From SAR116 cluster bacterium MED-G04 (GTDB lineage Bacteria; Pseudomonadota; Alphaproteobacteria; Puniceispirillales; UBA1172): a DNA stretch of 40,777 nucleotides. The notes under the pieces were generated by a model. It saw only the letters and a list, made by a program, of their open reading frames with translations. It made no database searches and was not told where the DNA came from. Where the stretch lies: the NCBI GenBank assembly GCA_002457135.1, contig NTKX01000007.1:1-40777 (forward strand), given 5' to 3'. Below, in pieces: positions 25,147 to 32,540 of this stretch. How positions within the stretch are numbered: position 1 is the stretch's first letter; each line of letters begins with the position of its first letter. The position numbers and the translations under genes are program-made.

Positions 25147-26295
25147 TCCGCCCAGCCTGCCCGCCAGCTGATTGATCTCATCAACGCTGGCATTGGCAAA
25201 GGCAATGCGCAGGAAACCTTCCTGCCCGTCCCCGAAAAACCCGCCCGGGATGGTCAACACCCCGGTCTCTCGCATCAGGTATTCGGCCGCCTCGGCACTG
25301 GTCATCTCAAACGGATGACGGGTAAACCCGAAATACGCCCCCATTGAGGCGATGTGCCAGCCGTTGAGCTGGGCGAAAGCCGCCTGAAAGGCCTTGCCGC
25401 GTTCCACCATCTCAACCCGGTTGGCTTCACGCCAGTCGGCCAGATGCGCGATCATCGGGGCGGTGGCGATCTGCGCGGCGCGGGGGGCGCAGACCTGAAT
25501 ATTATCCATCACCTTGGCCATTTCAGCGATGGTGGCCCGGCCCGCAATGGCCGCCCCCAGCCGATGCCCGGGAATGGCATAGGCCTTGGAAAAACTGTAC
25601 AGCAGGATCAGTCTGTCCTGCCACCCGTCCCGGTTGAGGAGGTGATGCGGCGGTTCATCCGATGGCATGCAATCGCGGTAGGTTTCATCAAGGATGAGCC
25701 AGATATCCCTCTCAACGCAGATATCCATGATCGCCTGCATCACATCATCAGGATAGATCGCCCCGGTGGGGTTGTTGGGGCTGACCAGCGCGATGGCCCT
25801 TGTCCCCGGCGTGATGGCGGCGCGGATAACCTCAGGATCAGGCATAAAGCTGTCTTCGGCGAGGGTATCGGCCCAGGTCACATTGATCCCGGCCATGCCG
25901 AGCGTGGAGGAATGGTTGAAATAGCAGGGCCGCAGCATCAACACGTCATCACCCGCGCCAGCCACGGTCAGCGCAGCAAGGATAAAGGCCTGATTGCAGC
26001 CCGCCGTGATCATGACTTCCCCTGGGTCAACCGACGTGGTGTAGAGGTTGCTGCAATGGCTGGCATAGGCCTGTCTCAGCGTATCCTCCCCCTCAATCGG
26101 GCCATAGGATAATGCCGACGGATCAGCCGCGGCGGAACCGAGCGCGGCCAGCATATCATCATGGGCAGGGTAGCCGGGAACAGCCTGGGACAGGTCGATC
26201 AGCGCCCCCTTGCTGCCGTCATACTGGCTGATCCACTGCTGGACAACGGCTACAGGTGGTGCCGTCAGCCGGGCAACAGCGGGGTTGAAACGCAT
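25135..26295 (-). CDS. class I/II PLP-dependent aminotransferase
   Basis: This is a 386-residue fold-type I aminotransferase. It shows SYGPIEGEDTLRQAY (63-77), NNPTG (174-178), DETYRD (203-208) and the PLP lysine K237 in YSFSKAYAIPGHRLG. The C-terminal R in FLRIAFAN is the usual carboxylate-binding arginine. It belongs to the broad aspartate/aromatic/LL-diaminopimelate-like group, where substrate cannot be assigned by eye. It lies 41 bases downstream of the PhyH dioxygenase gene on the same strand, so the two may form a small operon acting on an amino acid, or on a hydroxy acid derived from one. The tail overlaps typA by 12 bases in opposite orientation. Confidence 0.85.
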   Translation of the reverse strand: MRFNPAVARLTAPPVAVVQQWISQYDGSKGALIDLSQAVPGYPAHDDMLAALGSAAADPSALSYGPIEGEDTLRQAYASHCSNLYTTSVDPGEVMITAGCNQAFILAALTVAGAGDDVLMLRPCYFNHSSTLGMAGINVTWADTLAEDSFMPDPEVIRAAITPGTRAIALVSPNNPTGAIYPDDVMQAIMDICVERDIWLILDETYRDCMPSDEPPHHLLNRDGWQDRLILLYSFSKAYAIPGHRLGAAIAGRATIAEMAKVMDNIQVCAPRAAQIATAPMIAHLADWREANRVEMVERGKAFQAAFAQLNGWHIASMGAYFGFTRHPFEMTSAEAAEYLMRETGVLTIPGGFFGDGQEGFLRIAFANASVDEINQLAGRLGGSGR

Positions 26296-26336
26296 TAAAA
26301 TAAATCCCTTTTATGAGCCGCAGGTTTGGTCCAGCC

Positions 26337-27188
26337 TCAGCCTTTGTCGGTTACGCCATCATACATGGCTTCGTTCTGAGCGTCGAGAATACGCGCATGG
26401 GTGGCGAGTGCCGCTTCGGTCAGGTCATCTTCGGGCGGGTCCACCAGCTCAAAATTGCCGAACCTGTCCTCACCCCTCACCAGCATGGCGAAATCCTTTG
26501 TTGCCACTTTCTGTTCGACATGCGGGGCGATGAACTGGACCGCCAGGCCGATGCGCCGCCGATCAGACCGGTTGGGCGGGGAGGCGTGAAGCAACTTGCC
26601 ATGGTGGAAGGAAACCTGGCCCGGATCCAGCTCAACATGGACGATGGCATCTTCATTCAGATCGAAACTGGCTTCCTGGCCACGGGTCAGGATGTTGCCC
26701 TCATCAAAAGTGTCACGGTGGCTTAGCATTTCGCCCTTGTGGGTGCCGGGCAGAAACTGCATGCAGCCGTTATCCTGCTTGACATCATTAAGGGCGATCC
26801 AGGCGCTGACCTGACCGTTTTCATCGCTCAGCCCCCAGTATTTGAGGTCCTGATGCCAGCTGACAAAGGTATCGGTCCCCGGCTCCTTGATAAAGAAGGT
26901 TGATCCCCAGATCAGAATATCCGGGCCAAGGATAGCCTCAACCGCATCGAGCAGTTTTTCGTTGCGGACCATTTCATTGGCAAAACGAAACAGTAAATGA
27001 CCATAGTTAAGCTGGTTTTTATTACCGGTGGCAAGCCCCTTTAGGCGTTGTTCCAGGTCTTCCAGACTGTTGCGGTAACCTGTAATCTCATCATGGCTGA
27101 AAACGTCAACGGGAAAAAGGTAACCCTGGTCAAAGAAACGCTCACCGAGCGTGTTGGCCTTGCCTGTTGTGCTGCTGATTTCTGTCAT
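26337..27188 (-). CDS. phytanoyl-CoA dioxygenase (PhyH) family Fe(II)/2-oxoglutarate oxygenase
   Basis: This 283-residue non-heme iron oxygenase has the HxD pair H112/D114 in SWHQDLKYWG, the third iron ligand H201 in KLLHASPPNRS and a conserved basic stretch DRRRIGL that should hold the 2-oxoglutarate-binding arginine. FLPGTHKG (145-152) is also typical. Members hydroxylate small substrates such as ectoine, phosphonates, amino acids or acyl-CoAs. The neighbouring aminotransferase suggests an amine or amino acid substrate, but that is only suggestive. It is not near the phn genes, so a PhnY role is not supported by context. The 175 bases upstream, shared with the divergent EamA gene, hold two inverted repeats. 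Confidence 0.85.
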   Translation of the reverse strand: MTEISSTTGKANTLGERFFDQGYLFPVDVFSHDEITGYRNSLEDLEQRLKGLATGNKNQLNYGHLLFRFANEMVRNEKLLDAVEAILGPDILIWGSTFFIKEPGTDTFVSWHQDLKYWGLSDENGQVSAWIALNDVKQDNGCMQFLPGTHKGEMLSHRDTFDEGNILTRGQEASFDLNEDAIVHVELDPGQVSFHHGKLLHASPPNRSDRRRIGLAVQFIAPHVEQKVATKDFAMLVRGEDRFGNFELVDPPEDDLTEAALATHARILDAQNEAMYDGVTDKG

Positions 27189-27263
27189 GGCTTGATCTCC
27201 TGAAAAAGCGATGCATATTCCGGAACGCTAGATCAGTTTTTCGCTGCCCGCAATCGAAAAAAT

Positions 27264-27279
27264 CCCCTTTTTAAAGGGG
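27264..27279. promoter_or_regulatory. palindromic site CCCCTTT-TT-AAAGGGG in a divergent promoter region
   Basis: Perfect 7-bp arms CCCCTTT (27264-27270) and AAAGGGG (27273-27279) flank two bases. The site is in the region between the PhyH gene (minus) and the EamA gene (plus). Because no gene ends here, an operator is more likely than a terminator. Confidence 0.35.
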
Positions 27280-27287
27280 GATGCACC

Positions 27288-27302
27288 AGCGCAGATTGCG
27301 CT
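27288..27302. promoter_or_regulatory. perfect inverted repeat AGCGCA-GAT-TGCGCT
   Basis: Six-base arms (27288-27293 and 27297-27302) surround a 3-bp centre. It lies 62 bases before the EamA start and directly before a possible -35 (TTGGCA at 27302-27307). It could be an operator or a small hairpin. Confidence 0.35.
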
Positions 27303-27330
27303 TGGCACCCGGCGCTTATCTAGGCATGAT
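27302..27330 (+). promoter_or_regulatory. possible sigma-70 promoter of the EamA gene
   Basis: TTGGCA (27302-27307) and CATGAT (27325-27330) are separated by 17 bp, giving a start site about 25 bases before the ATG at 27364. The -35 matches the consensus at 5 of 6 bases and the -10 at 4 of 6. Prediction by eye only. Confidence 0.28.
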
Positions 27331-27363
27331 GCTGATGCGTTCAATCCGTGCAAAGGCAAACAG

Positions 27364-28371
27364 ATGGCAATAGGTTTTCTGGGTCGCATCCCGCTGGAAA
27401 TCCGTGGTGGCATGATGCTGGCCACCGGCATTTCCATCTTCGGGTTGACGGATAACCTGACCCTGTTTGTGTCCGATACCATCAGTGTCGGGCAATTTCA
27501 TTTGAGCCGTTCACTGATTGCGATTGTGCTGCTGATCATCGTCGGCTGGATGAGTTCCACCAGCGTCCTGCCCCGCAACTGGCTGGCGGTGGGGTTAAGG
27601 ACGCTCTTTATCGTCTCATCGATGATGCTCTATTTCAGCGTCCTGCCCATGATGCCGCTGGCTGAGGCGGGGGCAGGGCTTTTCACCTCACCGATCTTTG
27701 TGCTGCTGTTCTCAAAGCTGATTTTCAAGGAAAGCATCGGCTACCGGCGGGTCATGGCGGTGGCGGTTGGCAGTATCGGGGTTCTCCTGGTGCTGAAACC
27801 GGGGGGCGGCGGGTTCACGCCCTATCACCTCCTGCCCACGATTGCCGGCGCGCTCTACGCCATGTGTTCGATCACCACCTACCAGTATTGCCGCAATGAA
27901 AGCCCGCTTGCCCTGACCATGGGGTTCCTTGTGACCATCGCGGTGGTGGGGGCCGTCAGCACCAGTGCCATGACGGTGTTTCCGGCCTCAGACCAGCTGC
28001 TTGCCGAGGCGCCGTTCCTGTTTCGGGGCTGGGCTGAGGTGGATGGCATGTTCTGGCTGATCATGATGGCAATCGCAGGCGCGGGCATGATCGCCATGAT
28101 CCTCATCAACAATGCCTATCAGGTCACGCCCACCAGTTACGCCGTGGTGTATGAATACACCTACCTGATCGCGGCAGGGCTGGGCGGCTGGCTGATCTGG
28201 GGGTCGGTCCCCGATGGCTGGAGTTTGATCGGAATAGCCATGATCATTGCCGCCGGGGTGATCATCACACTGGCCCAGCAGGCAGCCCTTGAAGAGACGA
28301 CCCCGGAGAAGACATCTGCCAAGGATGCCGGGAACCGTGCCGGGGACGGGACCGGGGCTGGGGATGAGTGA
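27364..28371 (+). CDS. EamA/DMT-superfamily transporter
   Basis: This 335-residue integral membrane protein has about ten hydrophobic helices in two EamA repeats and a charged cytoplasmic tail of about 35 residues rich in E, T, K, G and D. It starts MAIGFLGRIPLEIRGGMML and shows the family's mid-protein P-L-A-E-A-G-A motif. Substrate is unknown. AAAGG at 27350-27354 is a weak ribosome site. Its stop codon overlaps the start of the GT25 gene (TGATG at 28369-28373), so the two are translated from one transcript. It is divergent from the PhyH gene, and both could be controlled by the two inverted repeats between them. Confidence 0.85.
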   Translation: MAIGFLGRIPLEIRGGMMLATGISIFGLTDNLTLFVSDTISVGQFHLSRSLIAIVLLIIVGWMSSTSVLPRNWLAVGLRTLFIVSSMMLYFSVLPMMPLAEAGAGLFTSPIFVLLFSKLIFKESIGYRRVMAVAVGSIGVLLVLKPGGGGFTPYHLLPTIAGALYAMCSITTYQYCRNESPLALTMGFLVTIAVVGAVSTSAMTVFPASDQLLAEAPFLFRGWAEVDGMFWLIMMAIAGAGMIAMILINNAYQVTPTSYAVVYEYTYLIAAGLGGWLIWGSVPDGWSLIGIAMIIAAGVIITLAQQAALEETTPEKTSAKDAGNRAGDGTGAGDE

Positions 28372-29243
28372 TGGCCAGCCGTCAGGACAGCACCCCCGAT
28401 CGTAATTCCCCCGATAGTAATTCCCCTGATCAGCCCGGGCTTTCCATCCCTGTTTACGTCATCTGTTTCCCTGATCCTGATCAGCGCGAGGCGATCACAG
28501 AACGCTACGCTGCCTTCGGGATTACCCCGCTTTTTATGGATGCTGTCAGCGGTGCCGCCATGTCGGATCAGGAACGGCAGGCGTTCACCCGATCGGGGCG
28601 TGAATACCGCTATGATGGCCCGATCCGTGACGGGGCGATGGGGTGTTCGCTGTCGCATCAGGCGATCTGGCGGGAGATGCTGGATGATGATATCCCGGCG
28701 GCGGTGGTGCTGGAAGATGATGCCCGCCCGATCAGTGGCACTGATCCCTCACCGGCTACAGGGTTGCACCGGGGCCTGATCCCCAGACTGAATGATCTTG
28801 CCGCCATGGCAGGCAAGCTGGACGTGGTTTTCCTGAGCGAGCGGTTCAACCGTCCCATGGTCAGGGTGGATGGCACCACCCCGCCAGCCCCGGGCCTGGC
28901 CCAGCCGCGTTTCAGTGACATGGGGGCTGAGAGTTATTTCATCACGCAGAAGGCGGCGGCCTATCTGTTGTCACGACCTGACCGTTTTGGTGTTGAAATC
29001 GATCTCTATCTGCATCACTGGTGGCGGCATGATCGCCACTATCATCCGCTGCATCACACACCGCCCCTGTTTGAGGAGGATGGCAGGCCAACCCAGATCG
29101 GCTATGACGATACCCCGCGTTATGCGGGGAGCGGGCTGCATCACCGGGCGGCAAGGCGTTTCCACCGCATCAGGGATTCGCTCATGAAGCGGGTCATGTT
29201 CAACGGGTATATCCGGAGGGCGAAACAGCGTCTTCAGGAATAG
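28371..29243 (+). CDS. glycosyltransferase family 25 (LPS biosynthesis type)
   Basis: This 290-residue cytoplasmic protein has GT25 signatures: IPVYVICFPDPDQREAITER (about 24-43), which equals the family's Y-V-I-N-L-xx-R start, then DGAMGCSLSHQAIW followed by AVVLEDDA containing the metal-binding acidic motif. C-terminally, a SYFITQKAAAYLL region is also family-typical. GT25 enzymes add galactose or similar sugars to lipooligosaccharide. Residues 10-22 hold an extra five-residue repeat (DRNSP, DSNSP, DQP) from a 15-bp tandem duplication. It starts inside the stop of the EamA gene, an unusual partner, and ends overlapping the convergent CBS gene by 10 bases. Confidence 0.82.
   Translation: MASRQDSTPDRNSPDSNSPDQPGLSIPVYVICFPDPDQREAITERYAAFGITPLFMDAVSGAAMSDQERQAFTRSGREYRYDGPIRDGAMGCSLSHQAIWREMLDDDIPAAVVLEDDARPISGTDPSPATGLHRGLIPRLNDLAAMAGKLDVVFLSERFNRPMVRVDGTTPPAPGLAQPRFSDMGAESYFITQKAAAYLLSRPDRFGVEIDLYLHHWWRHDRHYHPLHHTPPLFEEDGRPTQIGYDDTPRYAGSGLHHRAARRFHRIRDSLMKRVMFNGYIRRAKQRLQE
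28394..28438. repeat. 15-bp tandem repeat near the GT25 gene start
   Basis: Units ccccgatcgtaattc (28394-28408) and ccccgatagtaattc (28409-28423) differ at one base; a third, diverged unit follows (28424-28438). They encode DRNSP-DSNSP-DQP in the N-terminal tail before the catalytic domain. The reading frame is kept. Confidence 0.8.
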
Positions 29244-29668
29244 ATGAATTCCTTCAGGTGACGGGCCTCAATTTCGTATTTTTCCAGCAGTCTTTTGACG
29301 ACATCACCGATGGAAACGATCCCGATGATCCGCTCACCATCCAGGATGGGGATATGGCGGATGCGGTTTTCGGTCATGGCCTGCATCAACTCCGATGATG
29401 TTGCCTCAACGCCGGTGGTGATGACCTCACTTGTCATGATGCTGCTGGCGACATCATCCAGCAGGTCATCCCGGCCCGGCAAGGCCCGGACAATATCCCG
29501 TTCGGACAGAATCCCCGCCAGTCGGCCCTCACCATCGGTGATGACCACGGCCCCGATGCGGTGTTCTTTCAGCAAGTCGATGATCGAGCCGATCGTCGCT
29601 GTCGGGAGGGCGGAAACAAAGTTGCGCTGCAAAAGGGATTGAATGAACGGGGATGGTGCTGGTGTCAT
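29234..29668 (-). CDS. tandem CBS-domain protein
   Basis: This 144-residue protein consists almost only of two CBS motifs (about residues 15-65 and 75-130), a Bateman module. Visible CBS hallmarks are IGAVVITDGEGRLAGILSERDIVRAL and IRHIPILDGERIIGIVSIGDVVKRLLE. Bateman modules bind adenine nucleotides such as AMP, ATP or SAM and usually regulate partner proteins. The ATG at 29668 has AAAGG about eight bases upstream; a TTG or GTG further up would run into the leader structure. The gene ends overlapping GT25 by 10 bases. The leader upstream (29692-29833) contains competing stems described separately. The partner protein is not evident. Confidence 0.87.
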   Translation of the reverse strand: MTPAPSPFIQSLLQRNFVSALPTATIGSIIDLLKEHRIGAVVITDGEGRLAGILSERDIVRALPGRDDLLDDVASSIMTSEVITTGVEATSSELMQAMTENRIRHIPILDGERIIGIVSIGDVVKRLLEKYEIEARHLKEFIYS

Positions 29669-29691
29669 GGTCAGCCTTTCTTTTCCTGGAG

Positions 29692-29833
29692 GCACCCCTC
29701 TTTAGCGACCCCCTGCCTGAACCCGTCATGACGCGGCAGGGTGATCCCATAAAACCAGGGGTGCATCCGGATAGAACGCTGCTAGCCAGCCTCCTATCCG
29801 GAGCTGTTGCTTGGTGTCATCGCTGGCACCCCT
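29692..29833 (-). ncRNA. candidate structured leader with mutually exclusive stems before the CBS gene
   Basis: On the minus strand the 5' leader of the CBS gene holds AGGGGTGC (29833-29826), its complement GCACCCCT (29764-29757) and a second AGGGGTGC (29699-29692), so the middle element can pair with either outer one but not both. The first pairing encloses a perfect 9-bp stem (TCCGGATAG 29766-29774 with CTATCCGGA 29804-29812). The second encloses a 7-bp stem (CCCTGCC 29711-29717 with GGCAGGG 29735-29741). The last copy ends 24 bases before the ATG. After the middle element comes GGTTTTATG. On the plus strand the structure would end in TTTTT, so a plus-strand terminator or small RNA is an alternative reading. 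Confidence 0.4.
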
Positions 29834-29906
29834 TTTTGCTCAACATTGCTGGTATAGTGTGGTGCCGCATGGACCCCATTATCGTGCGACAACTTGCCGC
29901 GCCTGT

Positions 29907-29954
29907 CAATACATCCATGGTTCAATACATCCATGGTTCAATACGCCCTTGGTT
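29907..29954. repeat. three 16-bp tandem units just after the PQQ-type dehydrogenase gene
   Basis: Units at 29907-29922 and 29923-29938 are identical (caatacatccatggtt); the third (29939-29954, caatacgcccttggtt) differs at three bases, and a partial fourth follows. They lie 20 bases downstream of the minus-strand stop of the dehydrogenase gene. The CCATGG inside each unit is a small palindrome. Confidence 0.9.
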
Positions 29955-29974
29955 CAATACCCATCATGGCGGGA

Positions 29975-31042
29975 TCAGCGGGTGATCCGGTAAAGCCCGC
30001 CATCGTGTTCATCGCTGAGCAGCAGGACAGCACCATCAGGGGCAACCGCAACATCGCGTATCCGGCCAATCCGGCGTTTCAGCACGGCTTCCTCGGAAAC
30101 CGGTTTGCCATCCTCAAGCCGGACCACATAAAGCGACCTGAATTTGAGCGATGGCACGAGGATATGCCCCTGCCATTCAGGGAAGATATCGCCTTTATAA
30201 AAGGCCATGCCCGATGGCGCGATGGATGGCACCCAGACCCAGATCGGATCGGTAATCCCGGGCGCGGATTTGAGTCCATCCCCCACGGTTGCGCCTGAAT
30301 ATTCCTTGCCATGGCTGGTGATCGGCCAGCCGTAATTGGCCCCGGGCTCAAGGATATTGATCTCATCACCGCCCTTGGGGCCATGCTCATTGACCCAGAT
30401 CACGCCGCTTTCAGGGTGGATCGCCATTCCTTGTGGGTTGCGATGGCCGGTTGTGAGAACCTCGGCCGCCCAGCCATTGAGCCTCGGGTTTTCCGCCGGG
30501 GCCTCACCATCGGGGTGGAGCCGGACAACTACACCGGCATGGATTGACGGGTTCTGCGAATTGGTGCGATCACCGCGATCACCGATACTGGCGTGGATAA
30601 GCCCATCGCTCAAAACCAGCCGACAGCCGAAATGGTAGCCGCCGCCGCTACCGGCATTGGAGGTGAAAATGATCCGCTGATCAGTCAGGGTCGAACCGTC
30701 CAGCCGGGCGCGCATGATCGCCGTGGCGGCACCGTTTTCAACACGCCTGCTGAAACAGAAATAGACAGCTTCCTGATCACCTGATACCAGCACATCCAGC
30801 AACCCGCCCTGACCGCGTGCCACCACATCAGGCAGGCCGGATAGCGGCTGCCTGCCCCCGGTTTTCAGATCATAGATCCAGGCACTCCCCTTGCGTTCGG
30901 TGACAATCAGCCGGTCAGCCGACAGGAAATCCATCCCCCAGGGGTTGCGCAACCGCTCCCCGATACGCTCAACCTTATAGGGTTCTGCCAGCGCCGTGAA
31001 TGGCAACAGCAGGGCAAAAACAGCAATCGCAAATCGCACCAT
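29975..31042 (-). CDS. PQQ-dependent sugar dehydrogenase family protein (soluble aldose/sorbosone type)
   Basis: This is a 355-residue periplasmic six-bladed beta-propeller. A signal peptide is evident (MVRFAIAVFALLLPFTALA, cleavage near residue 19). Family motifs are NPWGMDFL (33-40), GQGGLLDV, a DRGDR-containing metal loop, LTTGHRNPQGMA, WVNEHGPKGGDEIN and NYGWP. Homologues oxidise aldose sugars, with PQQ bound in the central cleft and electrons passed to the respiratory chain; YliI-type relatives are the closest by length. Whether PQQ is really bound is inferred from the family. The upstream neighbour on the same strand is a FAD oxidoreductase 114 bases away. Three 16-bp tandem units follow the stop codon. 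Confidence 0.85.
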   Translation of the reverse strand: MVRFAIAVFALLLPFTALAEPYKVERIGERLRNPWGMDFLSADRLIVTERKGSAWIYDLKTGGRQPLSGLPDVVARGQGGLLDVLVSGDQEAVYFCFSRRVENGAATAIMRARLDGSTLTDQRIIFTSNAGSGGGYHFGCRLVLSDGLIHASIGDRGDRTNSQNPSIHAGVVVRLHPDGEAPAENPRLNGWAAEVLTTGHRNPQGMAIHPESGVIWVNEHGPKGGDEINILEPGANYGWPITSHGKEYSGATVGDGLKSAPGITDPIWVWVPSIAPSGMAFYKGDIFPEWQGHILVPSLKFRSLYVVRLEDGKPVSEEAVLKRRIGRIRDVAVAPDGAVLLLSDEHDGGLYRITR

Positions 31043-31085
31043 GATCAGGGTCCTCCCGTGCTATCCAGACTACAGGGAAAATCAG

Positions 31086-31104
31086 GCCGCTTTAAGGGGG
31101 CGGC
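31086..31104. terminator. weak hairpin between the FAD oxidoreductase and PQQ dehydrogenase genes
   Basis: GCCGC (31086-31090) and GCGGC (31100-31104) form a 5-bp stem with a 9-base loop. On the minus strand it is followed by CTGATTTT and could end transcription of the FAD oxidoreductase gene; on the plus strand it is followed by GTAATTTTT. The stem is short and the call is tentative. Confidence 0.25.
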
Positions 31105-31156
31105 GTAATTTTTCTATTATGTTTTTTTCCCTTATGGCCAGCACAGGTTGCCCCGG

Positions 31157-32416
31157 TTAAATCACCGCTGCCTCGGCAAAGGGGGTGTTGCCGGTGATCC
31201 GGTCATAGCTGAACGCGCTCAGGTCAAGTGAGCGGTATTCGCCATAGGTAATCAGCTCCATCACCCCGCGCCCCATGGCCGGGGCCTGCTGCAATCCATG
31301 GCCTGAAAACCCGTTCATGAAGATGAAATTATCCAGCCCTGATGGGGACCCCAGCACGGCGTTGCAGTCAAAGGCATTATAGGCGTAATGCCCGACCCAG
31401 GCGTTGACCACTTTGACCCGCTCAAAGGCAGGGATGCGATGGGCAATCGCGGGCCAGAGCTTTTCTTCCCAGATGCCATCCTCGAAAGAGAAATCATCAG
31501 GGTCCATGGCGCGATCATCCCCCAGGGGCGGGCAGCCCGCCAGATAATAGCCGCCATCACTGCGGACATGCACACCCGACGGGTCAACCGTCAGGGGCAG
31601 ATCACGGTCAAGCGGGGTGGCGGCATCAAAGATAAAGGTATAACGGCGGCGCGGTTCCACCGGCAGGCTGATCCCGGCCATATCGGCGATGATGGATGCC
31701 CGTGGCCCGGCGCAATTCACCACCCGCCCGCAGGTGATGCGCTCACCGGAACGGAGGGTCACTGATTGAACCCGCCCGCCGGATTGCCCGATGCCCGTGA
31801 CTTCATTTTCAATATACTCGGCCCCCAGCGCCCTTGCACGCCGCCCCAGCCAGTGAAACACGGTGCCGCCATCCCAGTAGCCTTCGTCCCTGGTGTTGTG
31901 GCTACCAGCCCGGATCCCATCGAGGTTCAGGAAGGGGAAACGCCCCGCCAGCGCATCCAGCCCCAGCATCTCGGTCCCTGCCCCGAGCCGGGTTTGCAGG
32001 GCATGGGCGGAACGCAATGCAGCCTCAGCCTCCGCATCCCCGGCCAGGTAGAGATAGCCGAAATGATGAGCGTGAATCGCGGGGGCGTTGTCATCACCGA
32101 TACGGGCCGGAAAATCACGGATAAATTCAGCGGCGAAACGCGATATCCGGATATTCACCTCATTGGAAAATTGCTGCCGCATGCAGGAATTGGTGTGCGC
32201 TGTTGATGATGCCTCATAAGACCCGTCGCGTTCCACCACCAGGATACGGCCATCATAATCCGGGTTATCAGCGAGGAAGAAGGCAAGGGCAGACCCCATC
32301 ATCGCCCCGCCGATAATGACCGTATCGTAGCGGCGGTGTTGAGGCGCGGTATCAAAGCGGGCAGGCATGGAGCGGGTTTCCGTCAGGTCAGTTTCGCCAT
32401 CCCTATTGAAAGCCAT
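31157..32416 (-). CDS. FAD-dependent oxidoreductase, DAO/FOXRED1-like family
   Basis: This protein of about 419 residues has a Rossmann FAD motif in YDTVIIGGAMMGSALAFFLA, a second conserved block ASSTAHTNSCMRQQFS and a C-terminal FMNGFSGHGLQQAPAMG typical of D-amino-acid-oxidase-fold enzymes. Related proteins oxidise amino acids, N-methylated amino acids such as sarcosine, or amines. The substrate cannot be read here. Start choice is uncertain: ATG 32416 and ATG 32368 are both in frame and neither has a strong ribosome site; the conserved domain begins shortly after the second. It is divergent from the fumarylacetoacetate-hydrolase gene across about 125 bases. The protein lacks membrane segments. 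Confidence 0.82.
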   Translation of the reverse strand: MAFNRDGETDLTETRSMPARFDTAPQHRRYDTVIIGGAMMGSALAFFLADNPDYDGRILVVERDGSYEASSTAHTNSCMRQQFSNEVNIRISRFAAEFIRDFPARIGDDNAPAIHAHHFGYLYLAGDAEAEAALRSAHALQTRLGAGTEMLGLDALAGRFPFLNLDGIRAGSHNTRDEGYWDGGTVFHWLGRRARALGAEYIENEVTGIGQSGGRVQSVTLRSGERITCGRVVNCAGPRASIIADMAGISLPVEPRRRYTFIFDAATPLDRDLPLTVDPSGVHVRSDGGYYLAGCPPLGDDRAMDPDDFSFEDGIWEEKLWPAIAHRIPAFERVKVVNAWVGHYAYNAFDCNAVLGSPSGLDNFIFMNGFSGHGLQQAPAMGRGVMELITYGEYRSLDLSAFSYDRITGNTPFAEAAVI

Positions 32417-32540
32417 TTCGGCTGAAAAAGCCAAGGCATTGATGGCGGGCCATGAATTTATTTGACGTGATGATTTATCTCCAAAACCGTGGCGGCTTTG
32501 CCTATGATAAAACCTCCCCTTTATTCCGATGGAGCGCCTG

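Noticed and set aside
29850-29858. Extended -10-like TGGTATAGT on the plus strand
   Set aside because: No plus-strand gene follows before 32541 and no matching -35 is present; it may be chance.
29907-29954. CRISPR-like array
   Set aside because: Units are directly adjacent without spacers and only 16 bp long, so this is a simple tandem repeat.
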